Source: JAFGJQ01 sp964586145
GTDB taxonomy: Bacteria > Planctomycetota > Phycisphaerae > UBA1845
Assembly (NCBI GenBank): GCA_964586145.1
Contig: CAZPHH010000003.1
Location: forward strand, 1 to 64,000
Direction of reading: 5' to 3'
Length of the DNA: 64,000 bases
Of the stretch, positions 17,846-27,641 are shown one piece after another. The notes under the pieces are model-generated. The model made no database searches and was not told where the DNA came from. It was given only the letters and a program-made list of their open reading frames with translations. Numbering within the stretch: position 1 is the first letter of the stretch; every line of letters begins with the position of its first letter. A program made the position numbers and the translations under genes.

Positions 17846-18583
17846 TCACCGGGTCGTTGGGCGGGCTCGCGCTGTCTTTCCGCGACTGCCCAGCAGGAAG
17901 CCGCAAACGAGAAGCAGAAGGGATGTCGGCTCCGGGATCGCGTAGATCGCCTTGCTGCTGATCGTCTCGTCGAACCCGGTACCGGTGGTGCCGCTGGGCA
18001 GCGCATCCGGCAGCGGCATAGGCAAATCCCCACCGTCGGCCAGTCCGATCCCGTACCCATCGTTTTCGTTGCCAACCGGCGAGCCGTAATACACGTGGGT
18101 CGTCGCGGTGGCGGTCTGGATTGTCAGGCCGATGTAGTCGATCGCGAAGGCCGCATCGACGGTGTCGGTGAGCAACCCGTGCAAACCGATCCGGCCGCCG
18201 GACAGAGCAGGGTAGAAGTGCAAGGGAATGTTGACCATCAGGACGGCTGTTTCCAGCACACCCATGTCGAGCTGTGGTTCCGCCGGCCAGGCGCTCGTGC
18301 CGAACAAATCATCCGACAAGTCGAGTTCGCTCAGCCCGCTGCCGGCTCTGCAGTCGACCAGCCGCATGAAGTTCATCTCCACGGTGGTCACCGTCCGGTG
18401 GGCGTTCATGGCCGCGAGGTCAATTTCAAAGACCGCCGACGTGATGGGTTCCGCCAGCGGGTCATAGACGAAGGCAATGTCGCCGTGGGCGGGGGCGACT
18501 GGCGACAGGCAGATCATCACGCCGAAGGCGGCCACCGCCGTGCGGCCCACTCGCGCCCGTTGAATAGGTTTCTGAAGCCGCAT
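17846..18583 (-). CDS. PEP-CTERM secreted protein
   Basis: 245 residues. GAGGAG precedes ATG 18583 and the signal peptide is clear (VAAFGVMICLSPVAPAHGD). The body has no motif I recognise. The C-terminus is a PEP-CTERM sorting signal: IPEPTSLLLLVCGFLLGS, then RGKTARARPTTR. This predicts cleavage and anchoring by an exosortase encoded elsewhere. It starts only 13 bp after the preceding gene's stop and is probably in one transcript with it. Both genes look less GC-rich than their neighbours. Confidence 0.85.
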   Translation of the reverse strand: MRLQKPIQRARVGRTAVAAFGVMICLSPVAPAHGDIAFVYDPLAEPITSAVFEIDLAAMNAHRTVTTVEMNFMRLVDCRAGSGLSELDLSDDLFGTSAWPAEPQLDMGVLETAVLMVNIPLHFYPALSGGRIGLHGLLTDTVDAAFAIDYIGLTIQTATATTHVYYGSPVGNENDGYGIGLADGGDLPMPLPDALPSGTTGTGFDETISSKAIYAIPEPTSLLLLVCGFLLGSRGKTARARPTTR

Positions 18584-18596
18584 CGCTGATTCCTCC

Positions 18597-19754
18597 TCAC
18601 TTGTTCTCGTTACGAAGCCCATCATCGTTGCGGGCCAGATCCCGCGTAATCGCGATGAACTCAGATTGCCGGGGCTCGGGTGCGGACCCGGCGGGAACGA
18701 TTTGAAACACGTAGTATGTCGGCGGCGGCGGGATGTAAGGCTCGCCACTCATCAGAGTCGCTTGAACGGTTGCCTCGATGATGGCAAGGCCTGGTTCGTC
18801 TGCCGAAAACATGGCCCATGCGCGGCCGTTGAGGTCGGTCCACGCATGGGTGATGACGCCGTTCGGTGTGATCACGCCGCTCGTGAAAGTGGAATTGCCA
18901 AACACCTTTCTGAATTCAACAAGTTCCGCGGACACCGGACGCAGATTCTGGAGGGCGACCGCCTCGACCTTGCCCACGTTGCCGACGGGAATGGTGTTCG
19001 GGAGTGTGCCAACCATGTGAAACGAATCGACCGTGCCGTCCGTGCCGGGGAGCAGGTTGCAGAGATACACGCGCAGTCCTTCTTCTGTCTCCTCGATACA
19101 CAGGCGCATGGAGTCGTATTGCCAGTCGTCCGGCCAGCCGAGCAGGTCAAAGGCGTGACACTCCCACGGGTTTTGCGTCCACACTTCGATGCGTGGTGTG
19201 ATCGGCCCAACAACGCATTCGGAGGTGGCCATGCCCGCGGCGAGCGGCGCCCACGTGAGATTCGCAAACACCATGGCGCGGGCCCCGGTTTCGTAGAGCG
19301 GATCATCCGGATACCAGATTTGCACGAGAATGTCAGAACCGCTCACGACATTCAATTGATGTTCAAAGACCGGGCCATCAATGCGCGAAAAGTCGAAGAC
19401 GGTGTGGATGATGCTGGAATCCGGCTCGATGTAATTGAGGTCGAGTTCGTACTCGGCGATGTGGAAGCCGGCATCAAAGAAGTCGGTACCTGAGTAGCCG
19501 ATACACGACCCCGGGCCCATCACAGCCTGGTTGAAAACAAGACCTCCTGCCGGATCGAAGAATATCACCTCGCCTTCACCCGGCGGATCCCAGGTGCCGG
19601 GATACGGGTCAAACCCGCAGCAGTAGAACGGATCGATGATTCTGTGCCAGCCTGGGTTCGACGGGACGTCGTCGGCAAGTGTGCGTGGACCGGTCAAGGC
19701 GATCACGAAACAGGTCAATACAACAAGCCCTGTCATACGCATGCTTGATTGCAT
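18597..19754 (-). CDS. Secreted hypothetical protein
   Basis: 385 residues with an excellent ribosome-binding site (GGAAGGAGG) before ATG 19754 and a signal peptide (MTGLVVLTCFVIALTGPRTLA). The mature part is rich in aromatic, Asp and Pro residues (DPFYCCGFDPYPGTWDPPGE) and looks like a beta-sandwich exported protein. No catalytic motif and no C-terminal anchor is seen. It is the first gene of a two-gene unit with the PEP-CTERM protein. The function is unknown. Confidence 0.75.
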   Translation of the reverse strand: MQSSMRMTGLVVLTCFVIALTGPRTLADDVPSNPGWHRIIDPFYCCGFDPYPGTWDPPGEGEVIFFDPAGGLVFNQAVMGPGSCIGYSGTDFFDAGFHIAEYELDLNYIEPDSSIIHTVFDFSRIDGPVFEHQLNVVSGSDILVQIWYPDDPLYETGARAMVFANLTWAPLAAGMATSECVVGPITPRIEVWTQNPWECHAFDLLGWPDDWQYDSMRLCIEETEEGLRVYLCNLLPGTDGTVDSFHMVGTLPNTIPVGNVGKVEAVALQNLRPVSAELVEFRKVFGNSTFTSGVITPNGVITHAWTDLNGRAWAMFSADEPGLAIIEATVQATLMSGEPYIPPPPTYYVFQIVPAGSAPEPRQSEFIAITRDLARNDDGLRNENK

Positions 19755-20099
19755 GGCAAAACCTCCTTCCCGACTTCGATCTAATCTCTCTCTGTTCCCT
19801 CGGTGCGAGATGTGAAACCCTGGTCCGAGGTTCCCCGGATGCCCCTGGCCGGCTCTGCCAAAGCGGCCTGTCCGACTATCGTACAGCGCGCCGCGGCCTG
19901 TAACAACTCTGTTGTCGAGTTTTCCGCGGTTTTGCAGACCGAAACAATCATAGGTTCGCATGTTGCGGCGATTGCGTTCTCCGAATCCCTCCGGGGTGAG
20001 GCCATTGGTCGCCTGTTTCACGAGCGGAATCGTCTCCCCAGCGTGAGACGCAATGTGTTTCACCAACGAAACCGGAGACGACACAAGTTCCCGTTTTGG
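19755..20099. other. Intergenic region upstream of the PEP-CTERM unit
   Basis: 345 bp between the end of the squalene-cyclase-like gene and the start at 19754. It contains the promoter at 19878-19906 and a small hairpin (GTTTC, 6 nt, GAAAC at 20057-20072) that could help end the long upstream operon. No gene is seen. Confidence 0.5.
19878..19906 (-). promoter_or_regulatory. Promoter of the secreted/PEP-CTERM pair
   Basis: Minus strand TTGTTA (19901-19906), 17 bp, TACGAT (19878-19883); leader of about 117 nt. Confidence 0.5.
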
Positions 20100-21134
20100 C
20101 TACCGCTGGAAGATCGGCAGCAGCCGGTTTGGCATCTGGAGAATGATCAGGGCCATGGCCGTTCCGTATTCCTTGCCGGCCTCGTCCTGCCAGGAGCCGT
20201 CGTCGTTCTGCCGGGCCAGCAGTTCGTCGCGGATGGCCGGCCACCAGGTCCGCCAGTAGGCGTCGCCCGCCAGGAACATCGCCTGGGCGGTGTAGTAATG
20301 GCCGTAGATGTAGTGGGTCTCCGGCCCCTGCTGTGGCGGCAGATGCTTCATCAGGTAGGCCAGTCCGCGTTCGATCTCGGGCCCGGAGTAGATGCCGGCA
20401 TACTGGAGGGCCGCGACGCCCGCCCCGCTGCGGGGGAAGGCGGAGCCGCTCATGTTGATCATGTAGCGGAAGCCGCCGTCGGTTTCCTGGCAGTTCTTCA
20501 CGTATTGCACGGCCCGGTCGATGGTGTCCTTCTCGACGAAGATGCCGGCGTTGCGAGCGGCCCGCAGGGCCATGATCTGGCAGATGGTGACGGAGATGTC
20601 CGCGTCTTTTCGCACGGGTTGGTATCGCCAGCCGCCCTCATCGTTCTGCGTGGCCACGATGAGTCGCACGGCCCGCCGCAGGGTCTCGTGTACCTGCGGA
20701 TCGCGGCTGGAGCCGTACACCTCCGCCAGAAAGAGCGTGGCGAAGCCGTGCCCGTACATCGGCCCGTGGGAGGTCTGGGCCGCCAGAACGCCGGTCTCGG
20801 ATCGGTTGGCGAGAATGAACCGGACGCATCGCTCGACGGCGGGCCCGTAGCGTCCGCGGCCGGGCAGGTGGCCGTCGCTCATGAAGGCCATGCCCGCCAT
20901 GCCCGTGATGCCGACGTGCGGGCCGTAGTTCGAATCGTTGCCGAACGCCCCGTCTGCGTTCTGCTGCGCGGCGAGCCAGGCCAGGCCCTTGGCCGTCGCG
21001 GCCTCCAGGGCCGGCGTGACCTCATCCGGCGTGGCGGCGGGCAGTGCGGGGGCGGCTTCCTGAGCGAGCAGGAAGCCGGCGTGGATCACGGCGATTGCGG
21101 CAACAACCGCGAACACCCGTCGGCCCGACATCAT
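20100..21134 (-). CDS. Prenyltransferase/squalene-oxidase-repeat protein
   Basis: 344-residue exported protein with a signal peptide (VFAVVAAIAVIHAGFLLA) and an alpha/alpha-toroid built from repeats like those of squalene cyclases: LAWLAAQQNADGAFGN, LIVATQNDEGGWRY, YVKNCQETDGGFRY and ELLARQNDDGSWQD. It lacks an obvious DxDD cyclase acid, so it is probably a binding or structural member of the superfamily. The ATG overlaps the previous TGA (ATGA). It is the last gene of the MoxR operon. Confidence 0.85.
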   Translation of the reverse strand: MMSGRRVFAVVAAIAVIHAGFLLAQEAAPALPAATPDEVTPALEAATAKGLAWLAAQQNADGAFGNDSNYGPHVGITGMAGMAFMSDGHLPGRGRYGPAVERCVRFILANRSETGVLAAQTSHGPMYGHGFATLFLAEVYGSSRDPQVHETLRRAVRLIVATQNDEGGWRYQPVRKDADISVTICQIMALRAARNAGIFVEKDTIDRAVQYVKNCQETDGGFRYMINMSGSAFPRSGAGVAALQYAGIYSGPEIERGLAYLMKHLPPQQGPETHYIYGHYYTAQAMFLAGDAYWRTWWPAIRDELLARQNDDGSWQDEAGKEYGTAMALIILQMPNRLLPIFQR

Positions 21135-21700
21135 TCCGTCTCCTCTTCCGCCAGGGCGCGGTAATACTGGTTGATCTGTTCGCGGTACTTCTCGAGCACG
21201 GCCTCACGCACGCCCTGGATGATCTCGTCGCGCTCGCGCGGCGGCAAGTGGCCCCAGCCGCGCCGGGACTCGCGGAATTCGCCCGACGGCGTGGTCAGAC
21301 CGGTGCCGTCGCTCTGTACGGACCCTGGCTGGCCCGGGACGTCGCCGGCGGGCGTGGGGGGGCCGTCGGCCGTCTTGTCCGGTTGCCCGGGCTGTTGGCG
21401 TTCCCGTCGTTCTCCCGGTTGCGGTTGCCCCGAGGCGCCGGCGGTGCCCTTTGCGCCGGCCATCGCTGCCGCAATGAGATCGTCCAATGCGGCCACGATC
21501 TGCTGTTGGACGGCCTGCGTTTCCGGGCCGGGGTCGAGCTTGACGGAAAGCTGTTGGCGGCTCTGCTCCATGAGGGTCAGCGTTCGCGCCAGGGCCTCGC
21601 CTGCGGAGGGCTGTGTTGTCGGGGGTTGTGTTTCGGATGCGCCGGCCGGCAGCACAGTCGCGAGCAGCACGATGGCGCCGATGCGCGTGGGATTCACCAT
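21131..21700 (-). CDS. Exported Gln/Pro-rich protein of the MoxR operon
   Basis: 189 residues with a signal peptide (IGAIVLLATVLPAGAS). A helical segment (residues 30-80) and a helical C-terminus (LPPRERDEIIQGVREAVLEK) flank a Gly/Pro/Gln-rich low-complexity linker. Proteins of this type often lie in planctomycete MoxR/DUF58/BatA clusters; the C-terminal PPRERDEIIQG stretch is the most conserved-looking part. It starts 1 bp after the DUF4175-like stop and ends in a 4-bp overlap with the next gene, so translation is tightly coupled. Confidence 0.75.
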   Translation of the reverse strand: MVNPTRIGAIVLLATVLPAGASETQPPTTQPSAGEALARTLTLMEQSRQQLSVKLDPGPETQAVQQQIVAALDDLIAAAMAGAKGTAGASGQPQPGERRERQQPGQPDKTADGPPTPAGDVPGQPGSVQSDGTGLTTPSGEFRESRRGWGHLPPRERDEIIQGVREAVLEKYREQINQYYRALAEEETE

Positions 21701-21701
21701 G

Positions 21702-24700
21702 TCAGTTTCGTCCTTTCTGTGCCTGCTGGATGAGCAACTGCATCAGCGCCTGCAATTCCTGCTGCTGCCGGCCGAGGTCGTGAATCTGCTGCAATTGGGC
21801 CTCGGACGGGGGTTCCTGGTTCATCTGCTCCGCGGCCTTCTGTGTGCGGGCGTTCAGGTCAAGCTGCAGGGCTCGCACGAGCAGCAGTTCGGCGGCGGTC
21901 GGCACGCCGCCTTCCGGCGGCGGGGAGGCCCCCGGTTTGTCCCCGGCCTCGGCCTGCGGAGCGGAATCACCCGGCGTCGGCAGGGCGGCGAGTTGCTCGA
22001 ACGCGTCGATCAGCCGGCCCAGGTCGGTGAGAATTCGCTCCTGGCCGGCGGTCAGGGCCTCGTCAATCTGCCGCTGCTGGAATTGGTCGCGCGATTGGGT
22101 CATGTCGGCGAGGATGCGCGTCATGAGCCAGCGGAACGTGACGGCCGGTCCCATTCGCTCGAGAATGCCGGCGCCCTGCCCGCGTGCGTCTTCCTGGGCC
22201 TGGGCCAGGCGGCCGGCCTTGCGCGCGTCGGCACGGCTGAGCCGCTCGGTGTCGCGGGCGGCCCGGGCCAGGTCCGACGCGCCGTCGGCAATCGTTTGCT
22301 GTTGCGTTCTCAGGCCCTCCAGTTCCGTGCGGAGGGCCAGCACGGATCGGGCCGCGGCCTCGGCTCGCATCTGATCGGCCAGGCGTTGCGCCAACGTCAG
22401 CGCGCGGTTCAGCCGGTCCAGGGCTTCCTTCTGGGCGTCTGTTGCGGCCGCCGCGCGATCGGAACGGAGTTCCGACTCCGCCTGCTGCATGGATTGCCCG
22501 GCGTCCGAAACACGATTGCCGATTGAGGGGTCCATGGCGGCGGCCGTGTCACACGCCGCGGCCAGCTTCTGCGTTTCGCCGGCCAGGCCGGCCTGAAGGT
22601 CGGCCAGGCGGTCCCGGGCCGCGGCGTCGCCGGCCGCACTCGCGGCCTCGGCAGTGGCGTCGAGGAGTTGTTGCTGCGAGCGGATCAGGCCTCGCAGATG
22701 TTCGGCCAGTTGCGTCAGACCCTCCGCGGCGTCCGGCGTCTGTGGCCGAATGCGGCTGAGCAGCGCGTCCAGCATGGTCGACAGGCCGGCCTCGGCGGCT
22801 TGTTGCTCGACGCCGGCGGCGGAAGTCCGGTTCTCTTCAACGGCGCGGGCGGCCTGCCGCATGCGTTCCGAGACGTTTTGCCGGACGGCCGTCTGAGCGG
22901 CGGAGTCCAGCGACGTTTTCTGACGGGATGCGTCCTCTGCATCAGCCGCCGTGGATTCCGCCAGGCGACGCATCTGTTCGAGCAGATGCTCCAGGTCTTC
23001 CGCCAGCCGGCCCTGGTCGCGTGTGATTCGTTCCAGGACGAGGCGGCGTTCGGCGGGCAGCGTGTCTACGGACTGCCCGAGCGTTTCGCGGCCGATGTCG
23101 GCGGTCTGCGTGCGCACGGTTTGCTGTTGATCCAGCATCTGCCGCGTGCGATTCACGATCTCTTCGTAGTCTCCCCACTGGCCGAGCGCTTCGAGTGCGC
23201 TGCGAAGGCTGACCGCGGCCTCCTCCTGGCGTTCGAGGGCCTGCGTGAGCAGGTGGTTGCGCTCGGCCGCCGGTTCCGTTCTGGCGGCCTGGGCCAGTTC
23301 GGCGGCGGCGTCCTTCATCGGGCCGGTGGCGGCGGATCGGAGCCGGCCGCCGGCCTGCCCGGCGCGCCGGCGCGCGGCGGCATCGTCAAACCGGTTCCGA
23401 TCCATTTCATCCTGCCAGTGCTGCAACCGATCCGACATCTCGCCGATGCGGCGCGCCAGGCGGTCCTGGGTCCCCGCGGCGGAGCGCAACACCGAGGACG
23501 GTTCTTCGGCGTCGGTGTCGCTGCCGGACGAGCGGACGCGGTCGGTGAGCGTTTCCTGCTCACGGAGTGCCTGGCGGGCGCGTTCCTCCAGCAACTGAAA
23601 TTCTTCGCGCAGCCGCTGACGGAACGCGTCGTGCGAGATGATCCGCAGGCGCAGCGAAGCCGATTCGCCGGTCTGCGGTCCGGCGTCGGCGAGCCGGCGG
23701 TTGTCGAGGGCCGCGGCGCGATACACCACGTTGTCGCCAGCCTGTACGCCCAGCGAACGCATAGACCACTCGAACGCGGCCCGGGCCTGGACCCGATCGG
23801 CGGCGAGCTCCATGTCCGTCACATCGGCCAGGTCGATCGTCTGCGGGGCCGAAGCGTCGTTGACGGCGGCGGAGAGCCAGATCCGGCCCAGCCCGAAGTC
23901 GTCTTCCGCTCGGACGGCGACGGGAACAGTGCCGTCTGGTGTCACTTCCACGAGCGACTGGGGGCGTTCGATGACGACCGCGGGCGGCTGGTCCGCCGCC
24001 GCGCGGATGCGATATTCGCGCCCGTCGCGATTCTCGAAGCCTTCGGCATCTTCCACGTGGATCCGGAACGCGAAATCGTCGGCCGATTCAAAAATCGCGC
24101 AGAACGCATCGTCGTCGTTCGGCGAGGGCAGCAGCGGAAGGTGATCACCGCCCGGGAACACCACGGCGGCTTCGGGTTCGCCGGCATCGTTCTGCGCCAC
24201 CGGCTTGCTGAATTGGAAGCACACCGTTACCACGCTGCCCGGCACGGCCCTGGCGGGCGCGGCGGTCAGGTCGTATTCCCGTTCCCACTCGGCGGGCACG
24301 TAGGCCGGGGGGAGAACCAGGGCCCGGGCCTGAACCACCGACGGGCGCCGCACCGCGCGCACGTGAACCGGGCGATCGGCGGTTGTGGCGTCGCCCGCCT
24401 CGGCCCAGTACGAGAGATCCGCGGCCACGGCCGGAATGGAACACACGTACTCGCCGGCCTCGGCCGCCTGCATGGAGAAGCTGGCGCGGGAACCGCCCGT
24501 ATCGCGGATGTGCAGCAGCGGCCGCAGCGACGGCCGATCGCCCCGAACCACTCGCATCCGCACCGGCAGCGAATCGCCGACGGCCACGGTGGCGTCGCCG
24601 GTCCGCATCTCGATTTCCACGGCACGCGGCCACTGGGCCGGGCCGAGCGGATCGGCCAGTCGGGCCACGCCGGTGCGAACCCATTCGGGCTGCCCCACCC

Positions 24701-25184
24701 AGAGTACGCCGACGACGCTCACCACGCCGGCCAGACGGGCGGCCCGCAGAAGCAGCGGACGCCGGGTGACGACCTCCCCGAGGCACAGTCCGCGCAGGGC
24801 GTCTTCCGCCTGGGCCAGAACATGCCGGGTAAGTGAGGCCGCCCCGGTGCCGCATCCTTGCGCGAAATCCGCGGCGCTGCGGAGCGCGTCGGAGGGCAGG
24901 CGGAAGCGTCGCTCCACGCGCTGCGCAATGTCGTCCAGCGGGATGGGCCGCCGCAGGGGATGAAGGACCCAGCGGATCGCCGCAACGGCCAAACCGATGA
25001 CCAGGCCGAGGGCCGCGGTCAGACGGACGCCGGGCGGCAGCCAGAACAGCCAGTCGGCGACCATGACGGCCAGTCCGGCCGCCAGCCCACCCGTTAGCAC
25101 GGAACACGTGCCGCAAAGGGCGAGGAGGCGTCGCGCCCGAGCGCGAAGCCGTGTCAGTTCTGTGATGATTCGGTCGTTTGTCAT
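21702..25184 (-). CDS. DUF4175-like large membrane protein
   Basis: 1160 residues. Membrane helices lie at about residues 20-50 and 55-75, with a third near 150-170 (LLLRAARLAGVVSVVGVLWVG). A beta-rich region of about 350 residues follows, then some 600 residues of Ala/Gln/Arg/Glu-rich coiled coil. The N-terminus (LDDIAQRVERRFRLPSDALRSA) resembles DUF4175 proteins of MoxR operons. It is probably anchored in the inner membrane with the coiled coil in the periplasm. The role is unknown; in context it should cooperate with the VWA proteins. Confidence 0.8.
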   Translation of the reverse strand: MTNDRIITELTRLRARARRLLALCGTCSVLTGGLAAGLAVMVADWLFWLPPGVRLTAALGLVIGLAVAAIRWVLHPLRRPIPLDDIAQRVERRFRLPSDALRSAADFAQGCGTGAASLTRHVLAQAEDALRGLCLGEVVTRRPLLLRAARLAGVVSVVGVLWVGQPEWVRTGVARLADPLGPAQWPRAVEIEMRTGDATVAVGDSLPVRMRVVRGDRPSLRPLLHIRDTGGSRASFSMQAAEAGEYVCSIPAVAADLSYWAEAGDATTADRPVHVRAVRRPSVVQARALVLPPAYVPAEWEREYDLTAAPARAVPGSVVTVCFQFSKPVAQNDAGEPEAAVVFPGGDHLPLLPSPNDDDAFCAIFESADDFAFRIHVEDAEGFENRDGREYRIRAAADQPPAVVIERPQSLVEVTPDGTVPVAVRAEDDFGLGRIWLSAAVNDASAPQTIDLADVTDMELAADRVQARAAFEWSMRSLGVQAGDNVVYRAAALDNRRLADAGPQTGESASLRLRIISHDAFRQRLREEFQLLEERARQALREQETLTDRVRSSGSDTDAEEPSSVLRSAAGTQDRLARRIGEMSDRLQHWQDEMDRNRFDDAAARRRAGQAGGRLRSAATGPMKDAAAELAQAARTEPAAERNHLLTQALERQEEAAVSLRSALEALGQWGDYEEIVNRTRQMLDQQQTVRTQTADIGRETLGQSVDTLPAERRLVLERITRDQGRLAEDLEHLLEQMRRLAESTAADAEDASRQKTSLDSAAQTAVRQNVSERMRQAARAVEENRTSAAGVEQQAAEAGLSTMLDALLSRIRPQTPDAAEGLTQLAEHLRGLIRSQQQLLDATAEAASAAGDAAARDRLADLQAGLAGETQKLAAACDTAAAMDPSIGNRVSDAGQSMQQAESELRSDRAAAATDAQKEALDRLNRALTLAQRLADQMRAEAAARSVLALRTELEGLRTQQQTIADGASDLARAARDTERLSRADARKAGRLAQAQEDARGQGAGILERMGPAVTFRWLMTRILADMTQSRDQFQQRQIDEALTAGQERILTDLGRLIDAFEQLAALPTPGDSAPQAEAGDKPGASPPPEGGVPTAAELLLVRALQLDLNARTQKAAEQMNQEPPSEAQLQQIHDLGRQQQELQALMQLLIQQAQKGRN

Positions 25185-25217
25185 GCCTGCAGCGGCAGCC
25201 CGGCGGCCGGTTCTGCC

Positions 25218-27632
25218 TCAAATCACTCCCCATGCCTTTCGCAGAATCCATTCCACGGTCAGGAGAGCGGCCAGGACAATCCAGGCCAGCTTCGTCCGCC
25301 AGAGCGGAACTCGAACGTCGTCCGGCGTTCGCAGATCGCGCTGCTCTATGGTGGAAATCGCCTCAGCCAGCCGATCGGGCGGCACCAGCCGGCCCCCTGT
25401 TCGCTCGGCCAGTCGAGCAAGTGCATCCGGATCGGCTTCCAGCCGCCGTGTTTCGATGGAATCGTCCTCGATGCGGACCGGCGCCGACGCCGGCTTCTGC
25501 CCGGCCGGCGGCGGCACGCCCTCCACCTGCACCGTGAAGCGCCCCGGCCGCGACGGCGTCCACGTGCATTCGTACAGCGGGGAATCCGCACCGAGGCGCT
25601 GGGCCATAAGCCGGGCCGTCGGTCGATCCTCCGTGTCGCGCACCATCAGGTCGAGCTGGGCCCCCAGCGACTCCAGGAGTCGGGCGTCTGTCACGCGTAC
25701 GCGCAGTTCCAGTGGTCGGGCGGCGGCGCTGACAGGCGGATCGGCCGTCAGGGTGAGGCGGCGATCCTGCGCCAGGTCGCGTGACGGCATGAGCTCGCGC
25801 ACGAGCTGGACCCAGTATGCGTCGTGGAGCCATTCGCCGGTGCGGCGGCGCCATCGCCAGGTTTCGTCGATGCCCTGGAAGAGGACCTTTCCGGCGCCGT
25901 ATCGTCCGATCACCAGCAGCGGCGCCGGGTCGGCCTCGGCCTGCGAAGCGGGATGCTCGATCAGCACCTCCGCCCCCGGTCGCGGTCCGCGTGTGCGTGC
26001 GAACCAGTACGGGCCGGGCAGATTTTCGAGCAGCCGGTCGTTCGCCGCCCGATCGGCGTCAAACCGGAAGAGCCGGCTCTGCCGCCCGTGCGGGGTGAAG
26101 CGAGGCGGGAACGACTCGGAGAGGCTGGCCGGCGTGCCGGCGGCGGTTCCAGGGTCGATGCGCACCGGCACCAGTTTCTCCAGCGGCGTGCCGCGGAACC
26201 GCGCGGGTGCGAAGCGTTCGCCCGCGATCAGCCCGAACCCGCCGCCGCGCTCGCCGACGAAATCGACCAGCAGTTGGGCCCGGGCCGTTCCCAGCCAGTT
26301 GTCGGCTGGGTCGACGTCGCCGAACAGGACCACGTCGTACGCGTTCAGCTCTTCGGCGGTTTCGGGAAATCGGCGAATGGGATCGTCGCCTTCCTGGGCG
26401 AAGTCACGGTCGGCGCTGAGCAGCAGGCAGCTCACGCGCACGGTCGGCTCGCGGATCAGGGCGGTGGAGAGGTAGCGGTATTCGAAACGCGGGTATCCGT
26501 CCACGTAAAGGACGCGAAGCGGCTCGCGGAGCACGTTGACGGTCAGCGTCTCCGCGTTGTTGTCCAGCCGGCGCTCGCCGTCCAGCGGCCCCACTGCCAC
26601 CCGAAACGACTGAGCGCCGGCCTGTCGCGGGCGCGTGCGAAGCTCGATCTCGCGTGGGGGGTCGCCGGGGCTGATGCGAACCGTCTCGGTGGCGACCGCA
26701 GCCGTGCCGGACTCGTCGATCAGCCGCACAGTGGCTGTCAGTGGTTCGCGGATGCCTCGCGCCTCGAGGGTGGCTCGAATAGCGAGCACGTCGTTGACGA
26801 AGATGTTGGGGTCTGCGGTGGCGGGCCCCAGGGCCAGATCGCGTCGGGGATCGGCGGAGCCGAACGGGACGGCCAGGACCGGCACGAACGCCACGGACGC
26901 CGCGTCCGCGGTGTCGGACGATCCACCGGGCGCGGTCGCGCGGCCGTCGGAGAGCAGCAGGATCGCCGCAGGCCGGCCGACGGGCAGGGCCGTGTACGCG
27001 CGGAGCACGTCTCGGGTGGCGGCGGAGAGGTCGGTGACGGGGCCGTCGGCGGCGAGAGCTTGCAGAGCGGTTTCGAGTTCAGCGAGCTGGCCGGCGTCTT
27101 CGGCGGAGGCAATCGCACGCGCCGAACCGGACGCGGCATACAGATCGACTGCGTGTCGTTCCAGCAGCGTCCGCAAGACGGCGGACTTCTGCGCGGACAG
27201 AATGGTTCGGGCCCAGTCCAGCCGGGACGCCTCACCAAGTCTCTCGACCGGCGTCTGCGCGGCGGTGGACAGGGCCTGGGCCGCGTGGGTGTCGGAGTAC
27301 ACATCGGTGGCGTCCATGCTGCGCGAGGTGTCCAGCACCAGTGCGACCCGCGACCGTTCCACCTGGTTCCGCTGGAGTATCAGCACGGGACCGGCCAGCA
27401 GGAGCACGACCAGTCCGCACACGGCTGCCCGTAGCAGGCCGAGGACGATTCGCCGTCGCGGCGTCGTGTCTTCGCGACGGTAGAGCCGGTGTACGATCAG
27501 CAGCACTGCCGCCAGCACCAGCACGATGAGCCAGCCGCCGACCGGCGGTTGCCAGTCCCACGACCAGCGACCTTCGCCGGCCGGGCGAAGCGGATCAAGT
27601 TCCAGAAGCCAGTGCATCACAGACGGCATCAC
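25218..27632 (-). CDS. VWA-domain membrane protein
   Basis: 804 residues. Two membrane helices (LIVLVLAAVLLIVHRLY and LLRAAVCGLVVLLLAGPVLIL) precede a von Willebrand factor A domain with its metal site DTSRSMD at residues 101-107. A large extracytoplasmic part with a glutamine-amidotransferase-like middle (LRVLYVDGYPRFEYRYL, FGLIAGERFAPARF) follows, with a last helix at the C-terminus. The start is GTG 27632 or the ATG immediately after; both have AAGGAG very close, and an ATG four codons further is also possible. It lies 9 bp after the BatA-like gene. Confidence 0.85.
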   Translation of the reverse strand: MMPSVMHWLLELDPLRPAGEGRWSWDWQPPVGGWLIVLVLAAVLLIVHRLYRREDTTPRRRIVLGLLRAAVCGLVVLLLAGPVLILQRNQVERSRVALVLDTSRSMDATDVYSDTHAAQALSTAAQTPVERLGEASRLDWARTILSAQKSAVLRTLLERHAVDLYAASGSARAIASAEDAGQLAELETALQALAADGPVTDLSAATRDVLRAYTALPVGRPAAILLLSDGRATAPGGSSDTADAASVAFVPVLAVPFGSADPRRDLALGPATADPNIFVNDVLAIRATLEARGIREPLTATVRLIDESGTAAVATETVRISPGDPPREIELRTRPRQAGAQSFRVAVGPLDGERRLDNNAETLTVNVLREPLRVLYVDGYPRFEYRYLSTALIREPTVRVSCLLLSADRDFAQEGDDPIRRFPETAEELNAYDVVLFGDVDPADNWLGTARAQLLVDFVGERGGGFGLIAGERFAPARFRGTPLEKLVPVRIDPGTAAGTPASLSESFPPRFTPHGRQSRLFRFDADRAANDRLLENLPGPYWFARTRGPRPGAEVLIEHPASQAEADPAPLLVIGRYGAGKVLFQGIDETWRWRRRTGEWLHDAYWVQLVRELMPSRDLAQDRRLTLTADPPVSAAARPLELRVRVTDARLLESLGAQLDLMVRDTEDRPTARLMAQRLGADSPLYECTWTPSRPGRFTVQVEGVPPPAGQKPASAPVRIEDDSIETRRLEADPDALARLAERTGGRLVPPDRLAEAISTIEQRDLRTPDDVRVPLWRTKLAWIVLAALLTVEWILRKAWGVI

Positions 27633-27641
27633 TCCTTGCCT

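Noticed and set aside
22668..24836. A 722-codon open frame on the plus strand opposite the DUF4175-like gene
   Set aside because: It mirrors third-position GC of the coding strand, has no ribosome-binding site and no recognisable motif.
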